Assembly (NCBI GenBank): GCA_014138725.1
Contig: JACJID010000007.1
Span: 248,001-312,000, forward strand
Length of the DNA: 64,000 nt
Source of the DNA: Kutzneria viridogrisea
GTDB lineage: Bacteria > Actinomycetota > Actinomycetes > Mycobacteriales > Pseudonocardiaceae
Reading direction: 5' to 3'
Under the pieces are notes generated by a model that made no database searches, was not told the origin of the DNA, and was given only the letters and a program-made list of their open reading frames with translations. A program made the position numbers and the translations under genes. Shown one piece after another: positions 11,600 to 28,619 of the stretch. Positions within the stretch are counted from its first letter, which is position 1, and the number at the start of each line of letters is the position of its first letter.

Positions 11600-12313
11600 C
11601 TACCAGGGCAGAGTGCCCTCGGCGTCGAAGTAGCCCCCGGTCGGGCCGTCCGGGCCCACCTGTGCCATGCGCACGATGATCTCGGCGCCCTGCTCGACGG
11701 TCTGGGTGCCGGAGTTCCCGTTCAGGTCGGTCTGGGTGAAACCGGGCTCCACCGCGTTGATCCGCATGGCCGGGAACGCCTTCGCGTACTGCACGGTGAT
11801 CATGTTGACCGCGGTCTTCGACGCCGGGTACGCCACACCCGTGTAGCCGTAGGCCGGAGTGCCCGGGCTGGTGACCCGGGTCAACGAGGCCAGGCCACTG
11901 CTGACGTTGACCACGGCCGGAGCGGCGGATCGTTGCAGCACCGGGAGAAACGCGTGGATCACGCGCACCATGCCGAAGACATTCGTCTCGAAGGTCTGCC
12001 GCATGATGTCGGCGGTCACCTCAGCGGCACCGATCACGGTGTTGTCCGCACTCCGCCATTCGCTGGCGATGCCAGCGTTGTTCACCAGTACGTCCAGTCC
12101 CCCGTCGGCCTCGATGGTCCGCACCGCGGCCTGCACGGACGCGTCCTCGGTGACGTCGAACTGGACCGCCCGCGCACCCAGTTGCTCGGCGGCCCGGCGC
12201 CCGCGCTCGGCGTCCCGACTGCCGAGGTAGACGGTGTGCCCCGCGGCGACGAGTCGCCGCGCGGTCTCGAAGCCCAGCCCCTTGTTCGCCCCGGTGATCA
12301 GTGTTGTGGTCAT
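11600..12313 (-). CDS. Short-chain dehydrogenase/reductase
   Basis: A 237-residue classical SDR. The NAD(P)-binding motif TGANKGLG is at the N-terminus, NNAG follows at mid-protein, and the catalytic triad is seen as the Ser in VNVSSG and the Tyr/Lys in YPASK. The TGANKGLG form resembles plant and animal carbonyl reductases. It is probably an NADPH-dependent reductase of carbonyl compounds; the substrate is unknown. It stands alone on the minus strand, 188 bases upstream of the aminoacylase operon and 69 bases downstream of the secreted esterase, and could be a stand-alone unit. Confidence 0.9.
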   Translation of the reverse strand: MTTTLITGANKGLGFETARRLVAAGHTVYLGSRDAERGRRAAEQLGARAVQFDVTEDASVQAAVRTIEADGGLDVLVNNAGIASEWRSADNTVIGAAEVTADIMRQTFETNVFGMVRVIHAFLPVLQRSAAPAVVNVSSGLASLTRVTSPGTPAYGYTGVAYPASKTAVNMITVQYAKAFPAMRINAVEPGFTQTDLNGNSGTQTVEQGAEIIVRMAQVGPDGPTGGYFDAEGTLPW

Positions 12314-12382
12314 GCCCGCACGCTACGAACTGGAGCGCGCTCGAGGTCAAGCCCCGGTCGGCCAGTTCGTGCGTGCGAGAGG

Positions 12383-13453
12383 TCAGGAGGCGAAGGCCCT
12401 TTCCAGCCTGGGGATCAGGTCACGGAGGTCCTGTTCCCAGCACCCGCTGTTGTGGCCACCGTTGCACTGGGTTCCCCAAGCGGAACCGTCGCCGTAGTCG
12501 ACGTAGTAGTAGGGCATCCGCAGGGCGTCCATGGCCGCCTTGGTGTGCTTGGCCGCGCCCTCGATCCAGAATTCCGGTTCAGTAGCCCTGCCACCGCCGT
12601 TGCCGACGTAGAGCGAGACCCCGACCCCGGCGAGCTTGTCCATGTGCTGTGAGGGATCGGCCTCGTTCCACCGCCAGTCGCCGTTGAACACCGGGTAGGG
12701 CGTGCCGAACAGGGCGTCGCTGCTGACCCCTGGCTTGTAGGGGTCGTTGGCGGGATCGCAGTCACCGGAGGCCGAGCCGCAGAGCGCGCCGGTCGCGTCG
12801 ATGAGCGAGGCGACGACCGCCATGCGCAGGCCCATGGAGTTGACCGACAGATCGGTGTCCCCCGACAGGGAGGCGGTCTGGCTGAACAGGTCGGGGTGGT
12901 TCTGGGCGTAGTGCAGGGCCCCGAACCCGCCCATGGAGAGGCCGGCCACGGCCCTGGCCTTCTTGGTGGCGATGGTCCGCAGGTTGGCGTCGATGAACGG
13001 GATCACCTGGTTGATGTGGAAGTTCTCCCAGTTCTGGGCGCCGACCGCGGTGTTCTGGTCGAGCCAGTTGGCGTACCAGCCCCGCGCACCGCCGTCCGGG
13101 ATGACGGTGATCATCGAGTTGGACGTGCTCAGCGCCGGGTAGTTCTGCCTGGCCGGGTCGTCGGGCGAACCGTGCAGGAAGTACATCACCGGGTAACGCC
13201 TGGCCGGGTCCTCGTAGTAGCCGCCCGGCAGAATGATCTTGATGTGGTGCTGCCCCGACACCTGGGGTGTGGTCACGGTGAGGACGAAGTTGGTCGCGGT
13301 CCCGGTCGCGGTACCGACCTGGGTGAGACCGTAGCCGTCCGTCAGTGGCGGCGGCGCCGTGCCGCCGGAGGCCTGTGCCGTGCCCGCCGTCATGACCAGC
13401 CCGGCGGCGGCCAGCAGTGCCACCGCCCTTCGCCAGCGGCCTGAGTTGCTCAT
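12383..13453 (-). CDS. Secreted alpha/beta-hydrolase esterase (Ag85/feruloyl-esterase-like)
   Basis: A 356-residue protein with a clear signal peptide (basic MSNSGRWRR, hydrophobic core, cleavage near AQA-SGG). The esterase core has MYFLHGSPDD (oxyanion region), the nucleophile elbow GLSMGG and a late His in GGHNSG, the layout of the esterase D/Ag85 family. Substrate could be a feruloyl ester, a lipid or a peptidoglycan-linked ester; the sequence does not decide. The start at ATG 13453 gives the signal peptide directly, while the extension to 13504 does not. It follows the secreted acylase by 43 bases and is probably cotranscribed with it. Confidence 0.87.
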   Translation of the reverse strand: MSNSGRWRRAVALLAAAGLVMTAGTAQASGGTAPPPLTDGYGLTQVGTATGTATNFVLTVTTPQVSGQHHIKIILPGGYYEDPARRYPVMYFLHGSPDDPARQNYPALSTSNSMITVIPDGGARGWYANWLDQNTAVGAQNWENFHINQVIPFIDANLRTIATKKARAVAGLSMGGFGALHYAQNHPDLFSQTASLSGDTDLSVNSMGLRMAVVASLIDATGALCGSASGDCDPANDPYKPGVSSDALFGTPYPVFNGDWRWNEADPSQHMDKLAGVGVSLYVGNGGGRATEPEFWIEGAAKHTKAAMDALRMPYYYVDYGDGSAWGTQCNGGHNSGCWEQDLRDLIPRLERAFAS

Positions 13454-13496
13454 CGCGGAACGCCCCTTCGGATGTCGTGACCGCACAACGTGGTTC

Positions 13497-15947
13497 TCAG
13501 GCAAGGACCTTGACCTCCAGGGCCGGTGAGGCCGCGATCTGGTCCTCGGTGAACCGCTCGGTCACCCACTGCCCGGCCGAGAACAGCTTGGTCTGGTCGG
13601 CGTGGTGCGGCGAGTTCGGGTTGGCCGACTGGGAGTAGGTCAGCAGCGAGGAGGTCTGCGGCGGGCCGTCGGCGGTGAACCGCACCTGCTGGATGAAGCT
13701 GGACCCGAAGACGATGTCCAGCTTGCCGTCCGCGCCCTGCCCCGGAGCGATCACGTTCAGCACGCCCAGTTCGGACAGCGAGCCGTGGATCGGGATCTGC
13801 TCACCGTTGCGGGTGACCTTCTGGACGTCCGACAGCGGGGCGTCCAGCGGGATGCCCGCCTTGCGCAGCGCGAGGACCGCTCGGCCGAACGCGGCGCGCA
13901 CCGCCGACTTCCCAGTGTCCAGCGAGTTGGGCGTGTGCACCGGGTCCGCGGGGTCGAAGGGCACCCGCCACGGCGCGCTGTCGATCGACTTCCCGCCGAG
14001 CAGGTAAGCCCAGTAGTTCTCGAACAGCCAGGACCCCCGGCTGTCCAGCGTGTAGTCGTGGCCCTTCCATGCGGCCAGGATCGGACACGCCTCGCTCACG
14101 TTGACCAGGGTGCCGTCCACCAGGATGAGCCCGCCGAGCAGCCCCTTGCACATCGTCACCGTGGCGTCCAGGGCCAGGTCGGCCGCCCGACTGTGGTCGG
14201 CGAACAACAACTGCCGCATGTTCTCGGGGGTGAAACCCTTGCCAGGCAAGCCATCGGTGCCGTTGATCCGGTTCTGCGCGGTCAGGATCAGCTGCTGGGT
14301 CCGCAGCGACCGGGGTGCCGCCGCATCGCCCATCACCCTGGGGTAGGACAGTGGCTGCTCGGGGTTGGCCAGCCACGCGCTGTCGTTGGCGTTGCCCACG
14401 AAGTCCGAGCGGATCAGGCGTGGCTGCTTGTGCGGGTCCAGCAGTCCGGGCGCGGCCGCGTTCGGGTCGTTGGGCCAGTCACACTCGCTGCGCTTGCCGT
14501 CGAAGATGGAGATCGGCGGCACGTTGGGCAGCCGCACCTGGTTGAACAGCAACTGGCCGGTCATGGTGAGGCAGGACTTCGCGTGCTCGTCGGTGATGTT
14601 CGGGGCGGCCTGGATGTCCGCGTACAGCGCCTTGCCCGTGCGGTCGGTGGCGATGGTGTTGAAGAAGGGGACGCCCTGCGTGGTCTCCAGGGTGTGCACG
14701 ACCTCGTTCACGTCCCTGGCCTGGTCGAGGTGGAACCAGGTGTTCATCGCCCGCAGGTTGTCCATGTTCGCGTCGCGCACCGCGTGCGCGCTGACCACCC
14801 AGGGCAGCGGAACGCCCTGCACCGAGGTGGTGATCGGGCCGTAGCGGGTGGACCACAACGTCCTGGTGACCTTGCCGAGAGAGCCGTCCTTGTTCAGCAC
14901 GTCGACGCTGACCTGCTGCGAGGTCATGTCCGTCCACTTGCCGTCCACCAGGTACTTGGTCGGGTGCAGCGGGTCCACCTGCACGTCGAACAGCCCGAAC
15001 GGGGCCACCGTGGCGACCGTGTGGCTCCAGGCGACCTCGTTGTTGTGCCCGATGTTCACCGCGGGGAACCCGAGCAGGCTGGCCCCGGACACGTTGATCT
15101 TCCCGGGGATCGTCAGCTGGCTCTGCCACATCCGGTTCTTGCCCTGCCAGGGAAAGTGCGGGTTGGCCAGCAGCATCGCGGTACCCCCGGACACGCCCTG
15201 CGAGCCGACCGCGAGCGCGTTGCTGCCCATGCCCTCCCGGTGGCTGGCAGCCATCGCGTCGGCGATCTGCCCGCCCACCGCCTCCGCTGAACGTGGCTGC
15301 TGCGCAGCAGCCGAAGTCCCGGCCGGTGCCGCGTTGACCTCGCCGTCCAGCAGCGGATCGGCGCTGCCCATGATGATCTCGGCGTGCGCGTGCCGGTAGA
15401 CGTCCAGCTCCGTGATCGGCCGCACCCAGGCCGCACCACGGCAGGCCGGGTCGGAGATGTTGTCCGCCCCGGTCTCGGCCAGGTACCGGTTGTACCCCTG
15501 GACGTAACCGCGAATGGCCTCCCTGACCTCCGGCTCCGGCCCGTTGGGTGCGGGCTGCTCGACAAGCCGCTCCACCACGCGGTTGTCGTTGATCCGCTGG
15601 AAGTACAGGTCGCTGTTGAGATTGGTGGTGGTGTTCTGGTTCTGCCCGGGACTCGCCTTGCCGTCGGGCCCCAGGTATCGGGACCGCTGGGCGTTGACCA
15701 TCAGGTACGTGTCGGCCAGGGTGCAGATGTTGTCCTTGGCGGCGGCATAACCGTAGCCTTCGCCCAGCCCCGCCCAGTCCGCGGCGATGATGTGCGGGAT
15801 CCCGTACTCGGTGTACCGGATCGTCGGCTTGTCCGGCCCGCTCGCGGCGGCCGTCGGCAGCACCTGCACCGCCGTCGCGGTCACTGCCAGCACCGCGACC
15901 ACGGCCGCCATCGGCAGCCGTCGGCTCCCTGTCCCCCTGCGCGGCAT
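13497..15947 (-). CDS. Secreted Ntn-hydrolase acylase (penicillin/aculeacin acylase family)
   Basis: An 816-residue precursor with an N-terminal signal (hydrophobic stretch 13-33). The autocatalytic cleavage site is visible as Gly241/Ser242 in GMGSNALAVG: the new N-terminal serine would be the nucleophile of the beta chain, and the segment before it is a short alpha chain plus spacer. The family hydrolyses acyl amides such as penicillins, echinocandin/aculeacin side chains or acyl-homoserine lactones. The SNALAVG start resembles actinomycete aculeacin/AHL acylases more than E. coli penicillin G acylase. It heads a two-gene secreted operon with the esterase. Quorum quenching or antibiotic deacylation is possible; neither is proven. 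Confidence 0.9.
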   Translation of the reverse strand: MPRRGTGSRRLPMAAVVAVLAVTATAVQVLPTAAASGPDKPTIRYTEYGIPHIIAADWAGLGEGYGYAAAKDNICTLADTYLMVNAQRSRYLGPDGKASPGQNQNTTTNLNSDLYFQRINDNRVVERLVEQPAPNGPEPEVREAIRGYVQGYNRYLAETGADNISDPACRGAAWVRPITELDVYRHAHAEIIMGSADPLLDGEVNAAPAGTSAAAQQPRSAEAVGGQIADAMAASHREGMGSNALAVGSQGVSGGTAMLLANPHFPWQGKNRMWQSQLTIPGKINVSGASLLGFPAVNIGHNNEVAWSHTVATVAPFGLFDVQVDPLHPTKYLVDGKWTDMTSQQVSVDVLNKDGSLGKVTRTLWSTRYGPITTSVQGVPLPWVVSAHAVRDANMDNLRAMNTWFHLDQARDVNEVVHTLETTQGVPFFNTIATDRTGKALYADIQAAPNITDEHAKSCLTMTGQLLFNQVRLPNVPPISIFDGKRSECDWPNDPNAAAPGLLDPHKQPRLIRSDFVGNANDSAWLANPEQPLSYPRVMGDAAAPRSLRTQQLILTAQNRINGTDGLPGKGFTPENMRQLLFADHSRAADLALDATVTMCKGLLGGLILVDGTLVNVSEACPILAAWKGHDYTLDSRGSWLFENYWAYLLGGKSIDSAPWRVPFDPADPVHTPNSLDTGKSAVRAAFGRAVLALRKAGIPLDAPLSDVQKVTRNGEQIPIHGSLSELGVLNVIAPGQGADGKLDIVFGSSFIQQVRFTADGPPQTSSLLTYSQSANPNSPHHADQTKLFSAGQWVTERFTEDQIAASPALEVKVLA

Positions 15948-16037
15948 CGAGCCGTCCCCCCTCTGCCCAGGCGTTCCTCGAACGCGGGAACCCTACAGAG
16001 GGCCGATGAAATCTCGATGAATCCCGGCGCGTACCTG

Positions 16038-16075
16038 GCTGGTCTGCCCGGGCGGCGGCGCCCGGGCAGACCAGC
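16038..16075 (-). terminator. Strong hairpin terminator after the acyl-CoA carboxylase
   Basis: Perfect 17-bp arms at 16038-16054 and 16059-16075 enclose a GCGG loop. The hairpin starts 6 bases past the carboxylase stop (16081 on the minus strand). There is no T-run, as usual for high-GC actinomycete terminators. It also insulates the acylase promoter. Confidence 0.8.
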
Positions 16076-16080
16076 AGCGA

Positions 16081-21534
<5,454 letters not shown>

Positions 21535-21832
21535 CGACCGAGCCTCCTGCGATAGACACGTGGTGGGCTGGCACGCCCACGCCTGCAGTGAACATTCTCG
21601 TGTACCGGCCGCTAGCGGAATGCTGCAATCGACCGTGTCGGGTGCCGGATTTTGTGGAGACCCGCCAAAGGATGATCTCGATCACGTGCGGGCGGAGGTG
21701 CGCCGCCGGTCTTTGACGGGGTTTTCGGCGCAGGTGACCGTCATCCCGTCCGCCCTGGTCAGTGGCCGCTCGTGCGCCGTCCGGAGCCACACCTCCCCGA
21801 CCGGCAACGAGACAATCCGGACAGGGGTGCCG
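21535..21832. other. 298-base intergenic region upstream of the carboxylase
   Basis: Holds the expected promoter of the carboxylase (minus strand). A 10-bp palindrome CCGCTAGCGG is at 21609-21618, but I could not place a convincing -35/-10 pair. No gene is seen. Confidence 0.4.
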
Positions 21833-23176
21833 TCACGGCTTGAGCTGGTCGGCCTCCCGGACCTCGTGGAGGTGGATCAGCACCTTGAAGGCGCGGGCAA
21901 GCGCGAGGTCGGCGGGATCGACGGGGTACATCGTGCCGATGTTGCGCGTGGGTCGGGCCAGGTCCAGCCAGGCGCGCGCGGCGGCCGGGGCGTTGCGGAG
22001 GTCGAGGTAGTAGTTGCGGTAGCGGACCTGGTCCAGGGTGTACTCGTTCGTCCCGGGCTCGGCGGCGCCCACGGTGAACTTCTTCCAGTCGCCGCCGAGG
22101 GCCGCGTCCTTGGACAGGAAGGAGCCCTGGTTGAAGGTGAGGCCGATGGCGAGGTAGTCCGCGCCCATCGTGTCGCGCAGGAAGGACCCCTGCGTCTTGG
22201 GGTACATCACAGGATCGCTGGCGAGGTAGCCGACGTGGCTGTTCTGCGCCGACAGCAGCACCTTGTGGCCGGTCCGCCGCTGCCACCAGGTGACGTTCTG
22301 AGCCATCACCTCGTCACGGAAGCGCTGGGCGGCGGCCACCGAGTCCGGGTCGGCCACGTCTATGGTGAGGAACCTGGCGGTCTGGGCGATGGACCGGGCG
22401 TTCTGCACGGCCCACTCGGAGGCCTCCGCGTCGGAGCCCTGCTGGCTACTGACCAGTTCCAGCGCCTGCTGTGCGTTGACGGCGAGCCGCTGTCGTTCCA
22501 CCAGCGGCTTGCCCAGGTAGGCGAAGACGTCCTCGATCGGGCGCAGACCGGTGTAGAGCTCGTTGAGCCGAGGCAGCGACTCCGGGTGGTTCTGCCGCAC
22601 GTAGCCGGTCACCCGGCCGAAGAACTCCTCGCTCAGCGTGGGGGCTCCGACGTCGTCGCCGATGAAGTGGACGGTGTGGCCCGGGTGGCGGCGGTTGTAG
22701 TCGCGCATCCACTCGATGAGGCTCAGGAACTCCTCGCGGTCCCACGGGGAGTTGGCCAGCGTCTCCTTGGCGATCGCGCGGGCCTCGCCCTTGCCGGTCT
22801 GGAGGTACTCGTCGATCCGGAGGCCCGCGGACCAGCTCAGCTCCAGGGCGAAGGTGGTGAAGCCCCTCTCCTCGACGAGGTAGCGGAACACCCGCTGCTT
22901 CATGGTGAAGAACTCGTGCGAGCCGTGGGTGGCCTCGCCCAGGCCGACTACCTTGGCGTCGCCGATCATCACGCCCAGGGCGCGCAGGTCGGCCGTGTTC
23001 CTCCCGGGCTCGGTCGAGCGCAGCGGGTGGGCCGCCCGCTGGAGTGCGCGGACCGGGTTCTGCTCCCCGCCGACCGGGGCAGCCTGGGCCGCTGTCGGGG
23101 CGAGGACCGCTCCCGCGGCGATCACCGCCGCCGTCAGCAGTCCCCGCCGCCTGATGCGCTTCCGGTTCCCAGCCAT
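21833..23176 (-). CDS. Secreted erythromycin-esterase-family protein
   Basis: A 447-residue protein of the Ere/EreA-like family. It has a signal peptide with a double-arginine stretch (RRRGLL followed by a hydrophobic core and AQA), so Tat export is possible. Family residues seen are GLGEATHGSHEFF, the acidic TFALELSW segment and a later QNSHVG. Known Ere enzymes open the macrolide lactone, but many family members have other or unknown roles; secretion is unusual for a cytoplasmic resistance enzyme and argues for a different function. It is monocistronic-looking, 121 bases from the upstream class C-like hydrolase. Confidence 0.88.
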   Translation of the reverse strand: MAGNRKRIRRRGLLTAAVIAAGAVLAPTAAQAAPVGGEQNPVRALQRAAHPLRSTEPGRNTADLRALGVMIGDAKVVGLGEATHGSHEFFTMKQRVFRYLVEERGFTTFALELSWSAGLRIDEYLQTGKGEARAIAKETLANSPWDREEFLSLIEWMRDYNRRHPGHTVHFIGDDVGAPTLSEEFFGRVTGYVRQNHPESLPRLNELYTGLRPIEDVFAYLGKPLVERQRLAVNAQQALELVSSQQGSDAEASEWAVQNARSIAQTARFLTIDVADPDSVAAAQRFRDEVMAQNVTWWQRRTGHKVLLSAQNSHVGYLASDPVMYPKTQGSFLRDTMGADYLAIGLTFNQGSFLSKDAALGGDWKKFTVGAAEPGTNEYTLDQVRYRNYYLDLRNAPAAARAWLDLARPTRNIGTMYPVDPADLALARAFKVLIHLHEVREADQLKP

Positions 23177-23297
23177 GCTGTCTACCCCTCACCGTGCGTG
23201 TGCGAACTCGGGAAGGAGCATCGCCTGCGATTCCACTGCCGCGCGCTGGGGCCAGCTTGCGTCTTCCTCCGGGGGCCAGCCCCAGGTGCCGAGCCGC

Positions 23298-24647
23298 TCA
23301 GGAGGATCGCGTGAGCTGGCGCCTGAGGGCGGTTCGGCCGCCGAACTCCGCCATGACCACCTGGCCCTGCTCGTCACGCAGGAAGCGGGTACCGGGCCTG
23401 CGGGTGTCGGCCGCCCTGGCCACCACGTCCTCGCCGACGAAGGCGACCTCGAAGGCGGGTGGGGAGTCGGCCAGGTTCTCGCCCAGGACCATCCGCGCCC
23501 ACAGCGAGCCGTCCCGGACGGTGAACTCGCACGCCAGCTCCCCCGTTTCGTACCGTCCGGCGTAGTGGGCCAGTCGCTCCGGTGACCGCGGCAGCGTCGG
23601 CTGGCTCTCAACCGGGGGCAGGCCGACCAGGTTCTCCAGGCACCAGTCGACCACCTTGGGCCCCAACGCCGAGCCACCGGCGCTGTTGGTCAGCACGGTG
23701 ACGGCGAACCCCTCGCTGGGCAGCGTGACGAACTCCGACACCTGGAGGTTGCTCACGTTGCCGCCGTGCCGAACCAGTTCCGCGTCGCCGTGCCGGGTGC
23801 GCAGCCAGCTCAGCCCGACCTCCTCGAAACCGAGTGCGGCCCTGCGTTGCGGCCGCCACAGTGCGGCCCTGGTGGAGTCGCTGATCGGCGGTGTGCCGTT
23901 GGCCTGTCCCGTCAGGAAGAACCGCGCCCAGCTCAGCTGATCGCGAACCGAGGACCACAGTCCACCGGCCGGCCCGGCCGCGCGTGACAGGCCCACGGTG
24001 TGCGCGACGGCGGGCACCCCCTCGCGCACCGTGTGACCGACCGCGTGCCTGCGGGTGAGCACCTCCCACGGCAGGAACATCGAATCGTCCATACCCAGCG
24101 GTTCCAGCAGCCGAGCACGGACGAGATCCTCGAACGGGGTGTCCGCCACCACCTCCGCCACCCGGCCGGCCAGCATGAACCCGGTGTTGCTGTAGGAGAA
24201 CACCGCACCGGCCGGGAACACCTGCGGCAGCACGTCGAACTGCTCGACGGCGGCGGCGAGGGCACCTGTCCCCCAGCCGGTGTCGATGTCCACGTCCCCC
24301 AGGAATCCGGCCGAGTGGGTGAGCAGGTGCCGCACTGTGATCGTCTTCCGCGCGAGCGGATCGGCCAGCCGGAGGTCGGGGAGGTACTCCACGATCGGCT
24401 CGTCCAGTGCCAGCAGGCCGTCCTCGGCCAGGGCCAGCACCACGGCCGCGGTGAACGTCTTGCTCGTCGAGCCGATCATGAACAGCGTGTCGCCGTCCAC
24501 CGGCAGCGCGGTATCCACATTGGACACTCCCGTGGCCAGCACCGACTCCTCGCCGCCGTGCAGGACGCCCACCACGGCTCCCGGCACGGCGGCCTCCGCC
24601 GCCCACTGGTCGAGCAGGACCTGGAGTTCCTGGCTGGCCTTCGGCAT
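23298..24647 (-). CDS. Class C beta-lactamase-like serine hydrolase
   Basis: A 449-residue protein of the beta-lactamase/DD-peptidase/esterase fold (Pfam Beta-lactamase). The S-T-S-K tetrad (SxxK) is at about residues 60-63, the Y-S-N motif is in VFSYSNTGF, and H-G-G replaces KTG in LVRHGGNVS, as in class C esterase-type relatives. A lipocalin-like C-terminal domain (AGRYE...) follows the catalytic domain, as in many such proteins. No signal peptide is visible. Substrates of this group include D-peptides and esters, so beta-lactam hydrolysis is not assured. The ATG at 24647 has a GAGGGG upstream at slightly long spacing. Confidence 0.87.
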   Translation of the reverse strand: MPKASQELQVLLDQWAAEAAVPGAVVGVLHGGEESVLATGVSNVDTALPVDGDTLFMIGSTSKTFTAAVVLALAEDGLLALDEPIVEYLPDLRLADPLARKTITVRHLLTHSAGFLGDVDIDTGWGTGALAAAVEQFDVLPQVFPAGAVFSYSNTGFMLAGRVAEVVADTPFEDLVRARLLEPLGMDDSMFLPWEVLTRRHAVGHTVREGVPAVAHTVGLSRAAGPAGGLWSSVRDQLSWARFFLTGQANGTPPISDSTRAALWRPQRRAALGFEEVGLSWLRTRHGDAELVRHGGNVSNLQVSEFVTLPSEGFAVTVLTNSAGGSALGPKVVDWCLENLVGLPPVESQPTLPRSPERLAHYAGRYETGELACEFTVRDGSLWARMVLGENLADSPPAFEVAFVGEDVVARAADTRRPGTRFLRDEQGQVVMAEFGGRTALRRQLTRSS

Positions 24648-24799
24648 TCCCGCCGCCCCTCACACCGTTGTTGTGCTGACCTCGCCATCGTTTCACCGAG
24701 GCGCCGCAACCGGTTCGTTGGCGACGAGGAATCGAGGCGGTCCGCTTCGTCGGTCCACGCGAGGATGTCGCCGCGTTGGGCAGGTAGGCGGCTGCCGTA

Positions 24800-25405
24800 C
24801 TAGTCGGCGGGGTTGATCGATGGTCCTTCGTAGAGGAGCACATCGGCGCTGTCGTAGACCCGAACCCTGACCTTCGACATTTCCGTTCGCGACTCCGACA
24901 TCAGCTTCTCGAACTCGGCCCGGCCCTCCTCGGAGGTGCTCTCAGTGGCCTCCAGCCTTTCCCTCGCGTTGCGCAGGCACACCATGTCCACGACCATCTG
25001 CACGGCGAAGGTGTGGTCCACGACCTCGGCTTGGGCGACCGCGCCGTCCTCGCTGACCAGTTCCACCCGGGCGGCTTCGGGAGCGAGTGCTCCCAACAGC
25101 CGAGTGGGCTGGCCGTTGTAGGACGGCATCCACTGCCAGACCGAATACGGCCGCTGGCTGAAATCCCGGCTGTGGCCACGGGGTTCCACGTTCAGCCACA
25201 CACCGCGACCGTCCTGCAGGATGCAGATGCCATCAGCCCCGGAGTCGTTGTAGGCCACAAGTGATCCGCTTGCCGCGGTGGCCCCGATCCGCGCACCGGG
25301 ATGCCATCCCTCCGCGGGGTACGGGTCCACCTGGGAGCGGCGTGTGCTGTGGCCCTCAATGGTCGCGGCGAGGGCAGAAGCGAGTTGCTCAGCTGGTGAT
25401 GTCAA
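24800..25405 (-). CDS. Hypothetical protein
   Basis: A 201-residue soluble protein that I do not recognise. It is rich in Glu/Ala, has a central beta-rich part (GICILQDGRGVWLNVEP) and a helical, possibly coiled segment near residues 145-180. No signal peptide or membrane helix is visible. The start appears to be TTG 25405, with GAGGAG about 11 bases upstream. It is divergent from furA-katG across a 442-base gap, so its promoter region contains the 27-bp palindrome. Confidence 0.6.
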   Translation of the reverse strand: MTSPAEQLASALAATIEGHSTRRSQVDPYPAEGWHPGARIGATAASGSLVAYNDSGADGICILQDGRGVWLNVEPRGHSRDFSQRPYSVWQWMPSYNGQPTRLLGALAPEAARVELVSEDGAVAQAEVVDHTFAVQMVVDMVCLRNARERLEATESTSEEGRAEFEKLMSESRTEMSKVRVRVYDSADVLLYEGPSINPAD

Positions 25406-25688
25406 GGTGGACTGTCTCTCCTCAGGTCAACGAGTATCACAACGCTCAGGCACAGGACGATCGTTCGTCCACATTGGCACTGCTCGACGGCAGCCACATC
25501 CGGGACATTCCCTGAGTTTCCCAAACCAGGGCCGGATTCCCGCTGCCCGCCGATTCCACGAACCGCGGCCGCACTGCCAGCACCCTCGTTCACCTGAGCC
25601 ACCTTCGGGTGAATGTGCGAGTTCGGATCCGTGCACGAGACCGCGACAGGAGCAACGCCAGCCACGACCGCGGGCGCCGACGCGGGCC

Positions 25689-25745
25689 GTGTCGTGAAAG
25701 TGCCGTTCAGGACACTGGGTGTCCTGAACGGCACTTTCACGACAC
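25689..25745. repeat. Perfect 27-bp inverted repeat with 3-base loop
   Basis: Arms at 25689-25715 and 25719-25745 are perfect complements around TGG. The arm contains AAAGTGCCGTTCAGGAC. It is not at a gene end: both flanking genes point away from it, so terminator function is unlikely. From memory, closely similar sequences recur between genes in Pseudonocardiaceae, which would make it a dispersed palindromic repeat; this is unverified. Confidence 0.75.
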
Positions 25746-25811
25746 CGCAGCCTCGGCCCGGACCGGACAGACCGGTCAAGCGAGCGCGACACGCCCAGTT
25801 CGCCCGACAAC

Positions 25812-25847
25812 TTGATTGATTCCAGAAACTGGGCCAGACTCCGGCAT
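25812..25847 (+). promoter_or_regulatory. Predicted furA-katG promoter, leaderless
   Basis: TTGATT at 25812-25817 and CAGACT at 25835-25840 are 17 bases apart, placing the transcript start at about 25847-25848, exactly on the GTG of furA. The stretch TTCCAGAAACTGG just after the -35 resembles the autoregulatory FurA box I remember from mycobacterial and streptomycete furA promoters. No ribosome-binding site precedes the GTG, consistent with a leaderless mRNA. Confidence 0.6.
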
Positions 25848-28543
<2,696 letters not shown>

Positions 28544-28550
28544 TCCCGGT

Positions 28551-28583
28551 GTCCAGGTCGGCCGCTCGTCGGCCGACCTGGAC
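28551..28583. terminator. Bidirectional hairpin terminator between katG and the STAND gene
   Basis: Perfect 14-bp arms at 28551-28564 and 28570-28583 enclose CTCGT. It starts 8 bases after the katG stop and lies between two converging genes, as expected for a shared terminator. Confidence 0.85.
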
Positions 28584-28619
28584 ATCCGCGGTTCCGTGTC
28601 GACCTGGCACGGAGTCCGG

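Larger units (their letters stand above)
25406..25847. other. 442-base divergent intergenic region
   Basis: Separates the unknown gene (minus) from furA (plus). It contains a perfect 57-base palindrome at 25689-25745 and the furA promoter near 25812-25847. Short open frames crossing the palindrome exist on both strands but have no start signals or family resemblance, so I see no gene here. Confidence 0.6.

Noticed and set aside
25609-25819. Short open frames crossing the 27-bp palindrome
   Set aside because: They arise from the palindrome itself, lack start signals and have no family resemblance.
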